Shown in pieces: positions 28,152 through 42,539 of a stretch of DNA of 64,000 nt. The translations under genes and the position numbers were made by a program. The notes under the pieces were generated by a model. The model was given only the letters and a program-made list of their open reading frames with translations, searched no databases and was not told the origin of the DNA. Within the stretch, counting starts at the first letter, position 1. Each line of letters opens with the position of its first letter. Source of the DNA: Syngnathus acus (lineage: Eukaryota; Chordata; Actinopteri; Syngnathiformes; Syngnathidae); the NCBI RefSeq assembly GCF_901709675.1, contig NC_051096.1, positions 7,779,001-7,843,000 of the forward strand, written 5' to 3'.

Positions 28152-28274
28152 TCGTTACATGAAAGGAAAACAACTCATGTGGTCAGCGAAACATTGGCCC
28201 TCAGGAGGTGGATGCTATCTCAAGTTTGTGTGCGCACTTCACCTAAAACTAGGCTAGCTGATACCTGAGGGTTC

Positions 28275-28278
<4 letters not shown>

Positions 28279-28335
<57 letters not shown>
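28279..28335. repeat. (CA)n microsatellite, 57 bp
   Basis: A pure CA run in intron 1. Two shorter CA runs lie within 400 bp (about 27883-27899 and 28129-28151), making a local CA-rich cluster. Confidence 0.97.
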
Positions 28336-28337
<2 letters not shown>

Positions 28338-31300
28338 CTGCAAGGAAACGCATCAGCGGTCGAGCACGGCCGCAGGGATGGAGCATGATCCTTATATGCT
28401 TTTGTTTGACTGCTGACTCGGTCTTTGCTGCAACTTTAACCACCGCAAATGTGCTAAAGTTCGCTCAAGCTGCTAATCAAAATGCTTTGCTTTTGTTCTC
28501 AACTCAATTAAAATCCACTGACTGGTGCGGCAAAGGAAAGCATTTTTCCAAATAAACCCAGGGGCTGTTAAATCGACGGCCTTGTAATCTGATCACAACA
28601 AAAACCATTAGCAACTTCCACTTTCAACTTTTGGATACGGAAATATGGATTTCTTTGAGGATGATAACGTGTATTGATTTTTCAATGAAGTCTCGGTGGC
28701 CCCCCAAAAACAAATCCAGATATTTCATAATGGATTCAACTGTATATCAAAACTTCATTGCATTCCTTTTACAATAGTCAAATCTACTGGGAAGCCATGC
28801 ACAATCAAAAATAAAAACGAGAAAATAATCACTGTACTGCAGCCTTTTTGGAGTGCTTCCCTTTCAACAGCCACCTAGTGAGCCAACATCTTTCGCTTCT
28901 GCAACCCTCAGGGCAGGCTCCGCGTGAGAAAATCTCTCCGTGTTCCACGTATAGAGGTAGTCTTCTCCGAGGCGAGCTTCCCCCTATGATACTCATTGTA
29001 ATTGCACTTTTTTTTCTGATCAAAAGCAGCAGGAGTGAAGTGGACATCTTTTGGACTGATGATGTAAATAGGCAGCAACAAGCTGAATCAAGTGAGCTAT
29101 GATGCAGTAAAGCCAAAAGATTTGCGTGAAATTTTGATGTTAGGCCTTTATCGGGAAATAAAATAAAACAGGAACAGGTACAGCAAATCAAACTAGCATT
29201 TTCTCCCCCCCAAAAAAAGCTTTTAGTTGTGAAGCAGAGCTACATGAGCCAACGTTAATGATGCTCTTAATTAACTGTGTGTGCGTGTAAGCTCATCAAA
29301 AGGCAGGCGGGTGGCTAAGAGTGTGAATGAAACCCGTTGACATCACATCTGAGTCTCACGCAGACATGATTGAAGAAGTAACTGGGACAATCAAGGGGCA
29401 CGTACTGCACAATGCAGTTTTTCCAAATTATTGCACTTTAAAAATAAAAGTCATGAAAATAGCAGCAAATCATCTGCATATGCTTCTATAAATGGAAAAT
29501 GTCCAAAGCGGCATTCTTTCATCTGGTTTGTATAATTGCTGTCCGCAGACTTATTTTTAAAAAGTCTCCTGTCAATCCAGATCACTTCATTAAAATGAAA
29601 CAAGCTCACAGCCGCACTTGTGTTGAGCTTGGGGAGATGTTTTTTTTCTTCATGATTGACATGAAGGGTTTTGGCATTTGTGCAATAGGTGTGTCTGGTG
29701 GCGATTCTCCCGCCAGCAAATATTCAAGTGATTTCAGATGACACTTTTCCTTCTTTCAATGAGTCCTAATTAGATGTTAAGTCCTCGTGTTCACGTGTAG
29801 ATTTGATTTGTCACTATAATAAAAAAAATCCAGTAAACTGCCCTATTACTGATTCATGGGTGCAGCCTTCTCCTTTAATTTGATCTGCGAGAAACCACCG
29901 CGTTGGAGGAAAAACGACCAAAAAGAGGCCGTGCACACCTTTTTTTTTATTACCTCCATATTTAAAGTGGGCTTTTTGTCATAAATGCGCTTTTAAATCC
30001 TCTTGTGCAGATGGAAATCGTGGCCCTCTCAAGCATTTAAGTTGCGCAACCCTCGAGTAGCTACAAAAGGCGAGTAGATGCCATCGCACAAAGCTTCGGC
30101 AACACTACGCCTAATGAAATAAAGGCCGTTTTAAAAGACGGGCAAGCTTTTCATGCTTTGTAAGTGGCTTCATTGGCTCATTTGATGCAAAGAGCTACAG
30201 GAGTCTACAGAGAGCGACCCGCATCGATTTTCCGAGGCTGTCTGACTTTGAATCTCCTCCGGCCCCCAACCAACCCGATCCTCAACGAATGCACGGCCAT
30301 GGACAATACACCTGTCTGCCATTTGCGCCATATCAACACACATACTGAGGAGGAGGATGTTTGCCATGGCCCTGCGTCCCTCCCTCAGCTGGACTTTGCA
30401 CTTTTTTTAAACTTGACCAAAGTCACTCCAATAACACACTTGCGCGCGCACGCACACACACTCCCCAGTTGCGTCTTTCGGCCTCCTGCAACACACTGAT
30501 AAGAAGCGTTCTGCCCCCCCCCCCTTTGCCTCTCTGATTGTCTTTTTTTGTGCTTGTTCTGGATTTCTCCTTACTTTCTATGTATGACCCTTGTTCCCCA
30601 TCTCTCTGCTCAATTTTAGTGACAATGTACTGCCTGATTCATTTATATGCAGCCGCAATGTTTGGGTTTTGCATTTATCACAGTACCTGAGCTCCCAACA
30701 CGGGCTGAAAATGGCGATGTGATGTTTCGGCTAGCTAAATTCACAGGAGGACATGTTCTCCTCATCTGGGAAGTAGTCAACTTTAGTGACATTTCACATG
30801 AGTTTACTGAGGTTGCATGATGACATGTTGCCGATTGGAAATGTCAGTTTGAGCTATTTTGTACAATTTTCTTTCTCATTTATCTTTTATCCAAACGGGG
30901 GAGATGCTTTGGAACCATTGTTCCGATCCAAATGCTACCATGCGTTTCATTCAGGCTGACTTGCTTTCATGAAGTGGCGTGTAAAAAACAAATGTGTGTT
31001 TATGTGTGCGAGAAAGCGAGACAGCGTGTCCCTTAGGACAATTTGCATAGACGCTGTCAGATTGAAGACGGGGCATTAGAGCTTTTGCGACATCACCAGT
31101 AAACACGCTTATGTACTCTAACCAGTCACACACAAACCGAAGCCAAGCAAGGGCGCAAACGGCAATGTGAGGTTACATTTCGTCAGCCTTTAAAAATAAC
31201 GGGCCATGACCAAAAACAAAAACGGGGACCTTTTCAATTGGTGGTGTACAATCAAGTTTGGACATTTAAGGCCTTGTTTTGAGTATTTCAAGCGGACAGT

Positions 31301-33451
31301 AACTCGACGCCGGCTATAAATTGCCGACTTTACATGGTAGCAAACTGTCATTTCTTCAGCGCTGCCCGATAAAAAGATGTAATAAAATATTTACAGAAAT
31401 GTGATGGGTGTATTCCCTTGCACATATCAGGCTGGCTGGCAAGAGTTTTATCAATGCGCACCCCCAGGCTGAATCCAACACCGCAGCATGACTGTTTGTA
31501 CGCGAATGATTCCACATCATCTTCAAAGCTGTTTGCGCTCCCATGAGTCACGGCGCCTTCGCCGCCGCCATCCCGCACACACCGGTTACACTGTCACGCC
31601 GTCATGGCCGGCCGAGCCATCTCGCAAATGGACGGTAACCCGTTTGACCGCGTCAAAACGACCTTGAGCCAAAACGCCCAAAGCCCGATGGGCTTTTTGC
31701 CAGCGCCGCCGTGAGGTGCGACTGGAACGACGGAGCTTAATAATTCCACTTCATTCTCTGACGACTAGAGCTGTCTTTTCTAAAGAGCTTCGGGAGGCTT
31801 ACCGATTCCAAAGTAGCTAGCGACACATAAGTCACGTTGCGCCGCAGTTGCCGAGCGCAGTCGGGATGGAGGGGATAGTGAAAAAGCAGAGTTCAGAAGC
31901 GCTAACTTGTGGTCCACTTAAGGGTCTACTTGCAATGGGGTTGCTATGGAAACAACCAAATGTAACTGGCCTTGTCTATCACTAATCTACGCAATCGCAG
32001 GAGAAAAAGAATTGAAAAGACTATGGGGCCTGAAACGTTGAAACGAAACCTTTGGTTCCCAAACAAAACTGTCCATTGCACAAAGTAGGAATCATGAAAT
32101 GTCAAATGTTTCATTTTATGACATCCACATTTCAACGAGGGATCAGCACCCGGCGGACGTGACCTATCTGGCGAAAGTCTCTGCTATCAAAATCCCTGAC
32201 GTCCGCTGAAAAGCCTTTTTGATGGCCGGCCACCATTTGGTCTTCTCTCCAACACCGGCCCTTCTTAAAGCCCTTTTCTCCTCGGGCCGTTAAGACACAT
32301 TCGGCTAATTGCCGCGATAAAGGGCTTAGCCAAGGGATCACTATACATTAGCGCTGCTTCGCGCACAGATACCGAGTCCAGGTGCTTCCTCGCAACTGTC
32401 AGCCATGGCCGGGGAGCTTTCCAACTACAAGCACTCCGATAGTGTTCCTATTATTATGCACCTGATTAATACCGAGTGCTTATGGCTCTCTAAAAGGATT
32501 GCCTCTCCAAGTTTAACAGCGATAATAACATGACTATCGCATGCATGAAGCGTACTTAGGGTGGAGTTGGTTTCACACAGTTCAAGTGGTCATTTTGAAA
32601 GGGCTTCTGCGTCACGGCAGTGTGAAGAAAAAGCTGGAAATTGAATGTTCTCACATCGCAATAACGCCTCTTAAGTGCAGACTGGAAAAAAAAGGCTCAA
32701 ATAAAATGCGGTAATCTTTCACCACCCCATAATTGCATTGCGTTACCATCCAAAGGGCTTTCATTAAAGTTGACGACGGAAAAACCAATCAATGAGTACT
32801 GTGTTTGTATGACACCATGACATTTTATCTATCATTTAAACAAATAGAAGCGCAATATAAATTTAAATGTAACTGACTCCAGTGTGATCTGTCTAATTTG
32901 TGTTTTCATTCGCCACATTATTCCGGACTATATTGAAATTGAAAATGAGGTAAAATTCCAGATCGGAACGGAACCACGGCTCGATTTAAGCATGTGATCG
33001 CGAGACGTACTTGTTGTTTTTTCGGAAGGTGTTTGACCACTGAAAGGAAGCTTCCCCGAGCTCTCCTCCTACATGCGCAAACCTCGCCGGAATAAAAGTT
33101 CAGGGTCCCCCAAGCGTCTGGGGACCGTTGAAAGGCATTCTGTGTAGGCGATCGCTAAGTGCAGTGGGAGTAGACAAGGCCGGTATAGTTTAAGTAAGAG
33201 TGTCATAAAAACTAAAGTACAATATTTCATCCAGAAAGAACTTTTGAAAGGCATCAGAGTGCACAATGAGAAGAAAAAAACAAAAGGTGCACGCCAGCCG
33301 CCAGGCAAATCCCAGTTGGGCCGTGCAATGGGAGCCGACGATAAAGTGGCCGCTTCTTAACTATTAACCTTAAAGTCAAAGTAAGAAAGAGAGGAGATCG
33401 TACAGGGCAAACCGACAAACTGCCACACTTAAAATAAAAGAGCTATTTCGC

Positions 33452-33534
33452 GTTCAACTCGTTCACTGCCGTTGACAGCTATAGACGTCAAAGTCGAGTT
33501 AGTACATAACTGGGCTGGCAGTGAATGAGTTAAC
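33452..33534. mobile_element. Short inverted-repeat element (MITE-like, 83 bp)
   Basis: The left end GTTCAACTCGTTCACTGCC and the complement of the right end, GTTAACTCATTCACTGCC, match apart from one indel and one substitution. The interior contains GACAGCTATAGACGTCAAA. The word set (ACTCATTCACTGCC, GCTATAGACGTC) resembles a dispersed repeat I recall from several fish genomes. No target duplication is obvious and no protein is encoded. Confidence 0.6.
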
Positions 33535-36500
33535 ATGTTTTATATCATCGCTCATACTTGACTTCCCTTTGCTCACTGCACTTTTGGTCAATTTATTCAA
33601 GATGCATTAAGTCCAGTTTCGCAAAAGCTAATTAAGCTCCTTGAATGATGATTCCGCTCGGTGGGACACCGCAATTTAAAAATGACTTATGCCTTTTTGT
33701 ACACAATTGCTTGTTTGCGTTGGGGAAACGCTTCTAATTCAGCACTTTTCTTAAGTCTCCAGTGACATTGCTCAAGCTTGAAAAATGATACGGAGCGGTG
33801 TTTGGGATTTTTCTTTTTTTCATGCGGGGGTTTTCATTGACTTGACGTTATTGTTATTGTGAGCAATTGTGTTGTGTCAAACTCGGGCCAAAGAGGCAAT
33901 TAAATACTAGCTTGAGTGTGGAAAGCAAAGAAAGGAATTACTAAAACAGTTCTTGGGCGAGAAGCCACCAGGGAAGACTGGGCAGAACAAAAGGGGGAAA
34001 AAATAGGCCACAATGGAGAGATTTAAAATGATGACATGAAAGTGAGAGCAACCGGGGAGTTCAATATTTCCTTCGAGATACCGGAACGGTGGCGGGAATC
34101 AAACCGGCGGTCTTCCGGCTGCCCGGCAGACGCCCCGTGGGCACGTGTCGTAATTGAGTGGAGAACAAAAACGCTGCCGTGTGACATGAAAATCAACGCG
34201 CCGTGACCACACCATTACACACACTCGTATAAATAGCCAGCTGCTTAGACCCGGACAAATAGAAAGAGGGAAAAAAAAAAAGCGCAAGTGCGTGAAGGCT
34301 GATTATTCTCTTTCAATCAGTTTCTTGGATTTGTGACTCAATATTATTACGCCTGACATTCATAAGATATGATAGCTGTGTTTAAACAACACATGTGCCA
34401 CATCATCAAAAACTGAAATCAATGAACTGGATGAAAGATAAATTTCTTTTTTAAATATGCACGCCATTCAAATTGAAAATTCTGACAATGTGTATGGAAT
34501 AGGATGAAAACGTCTGCGTATGTAAAAGTGGCGTTGTGTGTTCATATCCCCTCTGATTTCCGTGACCTTTCAGGGCGGACTTCTGAGACGCTTGTAAGGT
34601 CAACCAAGGCGAGCCGTTGCGATAAACCCGACGTAACATGCTTGTCAGAGAAGCACACATACACACAAGTATAAGAGCACACGCACACTGGATAGAGCGG
34701 CGTGGCAGAGGTGGCCTTTCGCCTGCGGAGAAACAACAACGCTGTCTCCATCCAAGTTTTTTTTTTTTGCTCGCCAGCCTCATGTTTGTCCCTTTCTTGC
34801 CAGAAATGATTGTCTTTGTTTTGTGAGGTAACATTTTTTTTCCCCTATTATGTACCAGCTTTGCGAGACACAAGAAAATTGCTGCACATAATTGGATTGT
34901 CAGTTATGGAAAAACAAACATCTCAACCGGTCTTAATTATGTTCCATTTGTTGTTTTGTCGTCTCGTTTCAACTCCTCTCGTTTCATTCGTCTTCTTTAT
35001 GTGTTGAAAACAGCGAGGAAAAGCTCGAAAGTGGGGGTGGTTAAATTTGAGCTTGGGAGGCGTACGTGGTCAGCTGTAAATAAACATTTGTCCAAGTGAA
35101 ATGTCCCACTTGGGCTCCCTTCTTCTCCCTCCTTCTGTCAGTAGCTAGCGGTAATCATGAGGTTTTCGAGTTAATTAGCAAGGCGCACCCAGCTGTTTCA
35201 TCCCCGCAAGACAAAAGGGCCGTCACACACACACACACGCGGCGTTACATGCATTTACCTGGGGGAGTCTGGTGTCAAAAAAAAAAAAGAAATGTCAGGG
35301 ATGCTCAGGTTACAATTAACGGGAGGTTTGCTATGTTCTCTTGCTAGGCCGAAATAACCCAGCGGAGTGAGGCACGTGTTAAAATGCGGCTGGTTGCTTG
35401 GAAAAAAAACGACGGCCGCTCAAAGCGAGAAACTAAAGCTCAGACTGTCACACTGGTTATATCCAGTAAATATCAATTATTCTTAATACAGCACAATATA
35501 AACATTGATTTGACTTGGGAAATTAAAAAAAAAAAGCTCTGTCCATAGACTTTCCAAGAAGATTTGTCACCGGGGTGTATGGAGCCCCAAATTGAAGTCA
35601 ACTCTAGCAATTGCCAAGCGCACTGGAAGCATTTCATTCACGGAAATGTCCCCGAAATTGTGTTCTCTTGAGATGAAAGCGATGAGATCCAGCATGTGGT
35701 CTCTTGAGAAGTACCTCTAATGAAATTGCCTCTAAGCAGGAGTACTGCGAGACAATCAAACCGATACAGTACCTTACATTCTAAGCTATAGCTTTCCTGG
35801 CCTCATTACCGGGCCCGTCAATCACGTCTGACTCATATTTTGCTGAAAGACACACATTTGTTTTCAAGACCTCTGGGAACTTTTCAATTATGATCAAATG
35901 CAATGATGTCTCCTTTAAAATGGATTTTTGTCTGGAACAAATTACACTCAAATGCTTCATTGTTAAGCGGCACTATACAAAAAAAAAAAAAAAAAAAGGC
36001 TGCAGCTGGCTTTTAAGAACTCTTGAATATGTTTTGCTCTTTTTATGTAAGACACATATACATTTACATAAAAGAGCAGAGTGGCTTGAATGAGGAGGCA
36101 AAAAAGAGACTTAACACAGGTACGATAAAACGTGCAAACATAAAAGATGTGATCCGTATGACACGAGGCGAGTCCGGTGTTCGGCCGGCTTGAGTGGATT
36201 CCACGTCCGACTCAAAGCCTTTTATTCTCCCCTTCCTTATCGCCCGCCGTCTTTTGATCCGGCAAAGTCATTTGAGCTGAGCCGCGAGCAGGTATTTGGG
36301 ATTGTTGGAGCAGACGCAAAAGCCTTTTTATTTCCTCTGTGTTGTTTGAGAATATACAGTAAATTACCTCCACCAGATTGTGGCGGTGACGCCAAAGTGG
36401 CTTTGACATTTAGGATTTCATGATTTATCTGGAGATGAATTTGGGCCGCCTAATGTGCCGAGTAGAATAAATGTACTTTTTACTTTGTTGCAGCAAAGCC

Positions 36501-37859
36501 AACCTATTTTATCCAGACAGATTATTGGGGGGGGGATGCTTTCAAGGCCTTTGTGATATTAATGATTTGTTTTTTTATGAGGAGGCCGCAGGAAGAAAAG
36601 AAAAATAATTCCCGGGATACATGGTTAACATTTTAAGTTGCTTAAAAGCTTTTGCCAAGCAAATTTGGAAAGTTTTGCTAAAGCTATGTTAGCCACTTGC
36701 TGCGTTTACGATTGGAACAGTGCGGACTCGTACGGACCGATGTGCCGAAAGCCTTCAAAGTACAAATGTAATTGTCGTACAAAATGAAAACGCAAACTGG
36801 CTCAGCAATGGAAGTGTTTGATTGGAGCTTTCTAATAAGCAGAAGGGAGACTAAATCTTTTGGCTTGCATTGGAATCTAAAGAGACTTTTTTTTCTGCTT
36901 TTGTTGTTTGTTTGTTTTTCCGCTCACAATCCCATCAAACGTGAAGCAACACTGGCACTGACAGGAAGACGAAGAAAAAAAGTGGACGGCGGGCTCAGCT
37001 TTGCCAACGACATCAACACTTTTCAATCATGACAATTGTTTGCATGAGAAAACAAACCCGGCAGCGATGCAAAAAGCCTACAACGTGCCGTTAAACAATT
37101 AGCTTCGACTCCTGCGTGAAAGCTTGAGTGTGAAATGAGTAAACAAGAGCAAGTGTGTAAGCACCGGATTGGTTGGAGTCATGCAGTGAAAGCATCTGCT
37201 TGTTGTCTGACCTGCTGACCCACAAGTGAGCAGGTGGGGGGGGGAGGGCTGAGGGGGTGACAACATTGGGGGTCGGGGGGCAGCTTTGGGACATCCGTGC
37301 ACACAAACAAATAGCAAAAATTGCATTGAGGTCATAATTAAGCAGCTGTTCACTGATGTTAATAACATAATTGTCTGACCTTCTGCTTGTTAGTTCAGCC
37401 TATTTTGAATCTAAATATTGCATATTTATTTTTCACGCTCCAATGACAAAATGATTGCTAGATATTCCTAAGCGATGGTGCATGGCGTGGAGAGTTTAAT
37501 GGCCATCTGCTATGATAATGACACATTGATTTTGTCTTTTTATACTAATAAAGCTTTAACATCAGGATTACATCTGAAAATGTGGCTACAAAAGATGATC
37601 TCATTTTGTCACATTTAGATCAGGTCAAATTTGTTCATGGTGGCAACCTGTGAGACAAAACAATTCCTGCCAATACAATTATTCACAGTCGAGTCTTAAT
37701 CTTATTATATAGCACATTTGTATCCCTGTGTCCTGACTCGGATGGGCAAAGAAGACAGAGAGGATGTTAGGTAAGAAGGTGAAAGCGGCACCCTCGAGCT
37801 GTGAGCTGAGTGCACCTCCCAACAGCCTGACAGGGCCTGCGGGGGCACCAAGCGTGCGT

Positions 37860-37860
<1 letters not shown>

Positions 37861-37899
<39 letters not shown>
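37861..37899. repeat. (CA)n microsatellite, 39 bp
   Basis: A pure CA run in intron 1, preceded by GCGTGCGTG, which gives a short alternating region of about 48 bp. Confidence 0.96.
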
Positions 37900-37901
<2 letters not shown>

Positions 37902-38164
37902 AAGGCATATGGCATAACAGCACAAAACTGTCTCCAAAGGAGGGAAAAGGAAAAAGGCGGAAAGGAAATAGAAGGAAGCGTTCCCGAGACGCTCATTGCC
38001 AACACGATGGCAACAAAGGATGCACGCATGTAAGCGTCACTTATTCTTACTTATATATATCAATATCAGAATGATTTACAGTTTCAAGTGTGAACTATGT
38101 CTTGTCCAAATTCTTGTCATGTATTTCCCCGAGCGGGCTGGAGAGAGGCTAGAGCATAGCATCA

Positions 38165-38250
38165 TTAAGGCCAGGGGATGTCTTACTCAAGGACACGCTG
38201 ACAGCAACACGCGCCGGCTGTCGACTGGGATCCGACCTTTGACCGGCGCT
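38165..38250 (-). mobile_element. tRNA-type SINE remnant
   Basis: Read on the minus strand, 38196-38177 gives GTGTCCTTGAGTAAGACATC, close to the GTGTCCTTGGGCAAGACACT core carried by widespread fish tRNA-derived SINEs. Just 5' of it on the same strand, 38245-38226 gives GGTCAAAGGTCGGATCCCAG, whose GGTCGGATCCC resembles a decayed box B (GGTTCGAATCCC). Only this portion is recognisable; the promoter A box and the tail are lost or too diverged to see. Confidence 0.5.
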
Positions 38251-40237
38251 GCCCATCCAACTTCCTATTCCACTTGCATCACCATCTTCAAGGAAATACC
38301 TGCCACAATCCGAAGCTCCGTTTCTACTTAGCGAGGAACCCAAAATACCTTCACGCACGCACGCACAAGTCGAGAGGAGGCACCAGCTGGATATGAAACT
38401 GTCTGTGTTAATTTTGCATCACAGAGTCGGTGTTCGTCTGCGGTCCCCTAAGGTTTACTCGAAGTAACAATCTTTTTTTTCTTTTCTTTGCAAAATCCTA
38501 CTCAAACCCAAACACTGACATCTTGAAGGCAAAAATGTGACATGGGTTTTAAAAAATATATTCATACGGCGGACTCTCGCTGACCCTGTTCCTGTTCACT
38601 CTGTATTGTTTCTAAGGCAGGAAGTCTTCTTTGTATTCACTAAGAGGAATTAGCATTACACTAATAGTGCTTGTGCAAACACTGTGTGGCCAAAGGCATA
38701 AGTCCTTGGAAGAAAGCTACAACCACACCAAAAATGGACTTTTTGATACAGAATTCAGCGAGTCTCATAAACATGAAATTTGGCAGCAGAAAGCCAAAAC
38801 AACAAGTCTGCCATTTTGCTTTAAAGTAGCCATGCCATTATCCAGTCTCCTTCCAAAAACGATTATGGATAATAAATTCATGCATGTGATGTCTGAGGTG
38901 TAACAGAAAAGTCCTATTCTGAATGCAGTCCATCAGTGAAAAATACACGACATCCATTTTCACTACAATAAACTGGCTTGGGAAAATTGGTTCGTTTTTG
39001 GACATGTTGATGCCCCCTAAAAGAAACAAACTCATTGGAAGGAAAATAAAAATCGACTCCGATAGAGCCTTCTCACCGCCTGGCCCTCAGGTCCTAAATA
39101 AACAAGGAACTTGCAGTGATAAGCAAGTGCTTTTTTTTTTTTTTAGTCAAAGCAACACACAACAACACGAGGCCAGATGGTGAGTATCCATCTTCCGAAC
39201 TAAGAGAAAAATACAATGCGAGCAGCCCGAAAACCAACACTCTGCCTCAAAGAGAAAGCAAATGGACTGATTCCAGGTGCCACGCGCTCTCATCACTTAT
39301 ATCAAAAGGAGGCCATCATCCAAAGAATCCTAGATAGGATTTTTTTTTTAAGGCTACGGGGGTTAATTTAATTTTGATCTCTATCTGGAAAGATCCTAAT
39401 CCAATAAGAAAATTACAACGTGCACGTGGAAGATATTAATTTAAAAAAATGTTCTCCTTCAGCAATATCTTTTACTTGAAAGCGAAGTTGCGACTGAGCA
39501 AGTCAAGTTAATTTAAGTAATGCTGAATGATTTTTAAACGCAAAAGTGAGCCACTTTTTGGATTCACCACGGCACCTTAACTCCTTTTCAAAGCAGTTCC
39601 TGAGCCTGCATAGGATTGTGTTTCCGTCCCTAAGCAATCAGCAATAGAACATGAGGTGTTTCAGCAACACCGGTTTATGACCTAAAAGAGGAGAAAACAA
39701 TCGAAACATGTCACGCAGGAGTGACTGATTATACTATTTTATATTTGCTTATGTGCCACCTCCAACTTGATAAAAAAACAAAAAACAGATAAAGAGCTTT
39801 TGAGTGACACCGACTCAACATCAGAATCATCGACACCATCCACTTTGTTGGACTGCGAGAGGCCTAAACGCGTGTAACTTCCAACTCCTTCATAATCAAG
39901 CCAAGATTCAGCGCCTAATCCAAGCTTCCCTTCTCCTCAAAAGCCTCTCAAATCCGAGAGCTGCAAGACCAGCATCTGCGGGGATATTTGACTCATTGCG
40001 GTGGTTTACAAAACAGATTTTCAAAGTCAGGCTGGGTGGGACCCTGCGTGCTCGGCGATGTGGGAAACCAAGAACCCTCTTGATGTTTGAAGAGTAGCCA
40101 TAAGCTACGGAATTAAGTATATGCTGATATGTGTGTCAAAGTGTGTCCACAAGAACACAAAAAGTATGATCATGTTTGGCCTCGGTGTCGGCTCGTAAAA
40201 CAGAATGACTATCCATTACCGACTGAAGTTATTACAG

Positions 40238-40254
40238 CCCCCCCCCCCCCCCCC
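40238..40254. repeat. C17 homopolymer
   Basis: Seventeen consecutive C in intron 1, about 2.3 kb from exon 1. Confidence 0.9.
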
Positions 40255-41910
40255 GAACCAATAAAGTCAAATAAAGTAAATGATTAGCAATGGCATGCTA
40301 ATGGTTGACATCAATCAATGATTCATAAGCGCGCGCCGGGCGCCGATCAATCTACGATATCCGGTGACGGCTTAGGGGAAAGAGAAAAGCATCACCGCGC
40401 CTGACAGCCGTCCAATTTAACAGCCAGGACTTGCGTTCAATTACCCCGCCGGGGATGACGGCTACTTTTCAATCGGGCCACATTTGCAAAGAACAAAGCG
40501 TTACGTTTTCACGCCTCGTCAATATGGATCGAAATGCTCTTTTTGAACCACGTGAGTAATAATCACGGCAAAATGATTTTTTTTTTGTATTAAACCATCT
40601 TTGGACAAGACTAGAATACGTTGAAAGATTCGGGGGTTGGCTTTTCAAGTGTGACGTAGCGTTGTTTAAATTAAGCCTCTGGAGGAGGTGGGAGGCGGAA
40701 AGAAGGTAAAAATAATTCACCTTTAAACGACTAAACCTCGTCTCTGTTCACAGGAACCTCCTTTACATGTTATAAATACAATAAAAAATCTCTTGTGGAT
40801 GAATAATCTGAATTTAGACACTTTACACAGTAAAATGTTAAAAATAGAAACGGGATAAACGCTTTGATTAAAACCGTATGCGATGTCATGGCTATGCTAT
40901 TTGAAAGACAAAAATGTCTTTTGGAAATGTTGCCATTTTGGATCGTGGATCATTCGTCGTTATCCTTCATTAGCATCGCCAGTTGAATTGTGCTTAGCGC
41001 AACTAGTTTGTTGGTAACCAACCGTGAACTAGTTGACCATTTCCATTTGAAACGTCACACGTAGTGAATCTGTGAAGGAAAACCTTGGTGGAGAGCCAAA
41101 AGCACTTGAGTTTACTCGCAGATTGTTTTTCACTGCACGAGTTTATTACAGCGAGTTTGCTTGGCAACGAGATAATGTAAGGAGGAAGCATTACATTTTT
41201 TTGGTTCCGATCCAAATGAGGGTTGTTTAGCTTTATGGGGTGGTCTGCATGAGTGCCCCCATTGTGGTTGGAGAGAGAATGACACCTCCGTATAACTGCC
41301 TATCCATTCCATTGGGTTCCTCCTGCCAAAGTGTTTGCGCTCTCCAAAATGTCAGCAAATGTCATCAACTATCAACGCTTTTCATTATTTACCTCTTCTT
41401 TGTTCAGCCTCTTAATGGCTTTTATTTGCTTGGCTGCTTGGCCAACGTCTCTATTTACCTTTGACATTTTATTCCTCTTAATTTGAATCTGCCCCAAGGC
41501 TTCCCCCACCCCCAACCCCCTTGCTCTTTCCAGTCAGCTCTGGAAGGGCGTGAGGGACATTGTGGCAGGCTCAAATAAAGCTCCAAATTAGATCTCTCAC
41601 GTTGGAGGGAATCCTGTCGCACTGCATTGCCATGAAGCGAAGATTGAACTACCATCTGGAGATACGATATGATGCTATGACACAGAATTCAAGGGAGTTG
41701 TTGTCTTATTATGGCCATTTAGCAAAAAGTCAGGCACTTCAAGTGAAGCCTTTTCCCCAACTGGTGCAGGTGCTCGTGCAGATGTTGCTCTTTTGCAGAG
41801 GGAAACTTTTTTGGACTCAGTTTCCAAATGATCGCCCTCCACTTGGTCCTGACGGTGACAAACACTCCTCAGCGGCGTCCAGCATTTAGCTACCCACGTC
41901 CTGTACAAGC

Positions 41911-41945
41911 TCCTCCTCCTCTTCTTCTTCTTCTTCTTCTTCTTT
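41911..41945. repeat. (TCC)n/(TTC)n trinucleotide repeat
   Basis: TCC units pass into TTC units, a pyrimidine-only tract about 600 bp inside intron 1 from the exon 1 donor. Confidence 0.92.
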
Positions 41946-42539
41946 CACCCACTACTGGCAAGTTCTGAAAGTCGGGCCAAGGTGTCGGTCCATTCTTTAA
42001 CCCACGCAACCACTTTGCATCTTCCTCGTCATCAAAACCAAAGGATGTGACGCCACATAGTCAATATCGTAACATTTGATTCCAATTGGGAGAGGACGGG
42101 GGGTGGGGGGGGGGAGCACCCTGTTCATTATATAACAAATTTAGACTGAAATAGGGTGAGCTTTATCTATGGGAGCAAAAAGTGCTGCGTAAGGAAGGCT
42201 GGGAGATGATTGCTATAAACAACACACGCACACTTGCACACACACACACACAATTTGGAATAATCAGCTCACGTTCACGCCGCCACAGCCCAAGAGCTAC
42301 TGCAAGAATATTTATCGGCTACCGGCTCAATGGCTGTATTGAGGCGAAGCCTCGGCGGGAAGGAGGGAGGGAAGCAGAAATACGAGCAGAGGAGAAGAAG
42401 CTACAGCTCAATAGCTCTTCACCCATTCCTCACACTCTATGCATACATATCAAAGAAACGGCAGAGAAGAATGTTGGCCATGTGAAGGAGGGATGGATGG
42501 ATGGAGGAGGGGGGGGGGCTCAACCAGTGCCACGACCCT

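Noticed and set aside
27583-28173. 196-codon minus-strand frame
   Set aside because: Its length comes partly from CA repeats read as Cys-Val; no domain recognised.
34095-34145. tRNA-like box B (GGTTTGATTCCC on the minus strand)
   Set aside because: No A box at proper distance and no cloverleaf could be drawn; probably chance or a very old SINE fragment.
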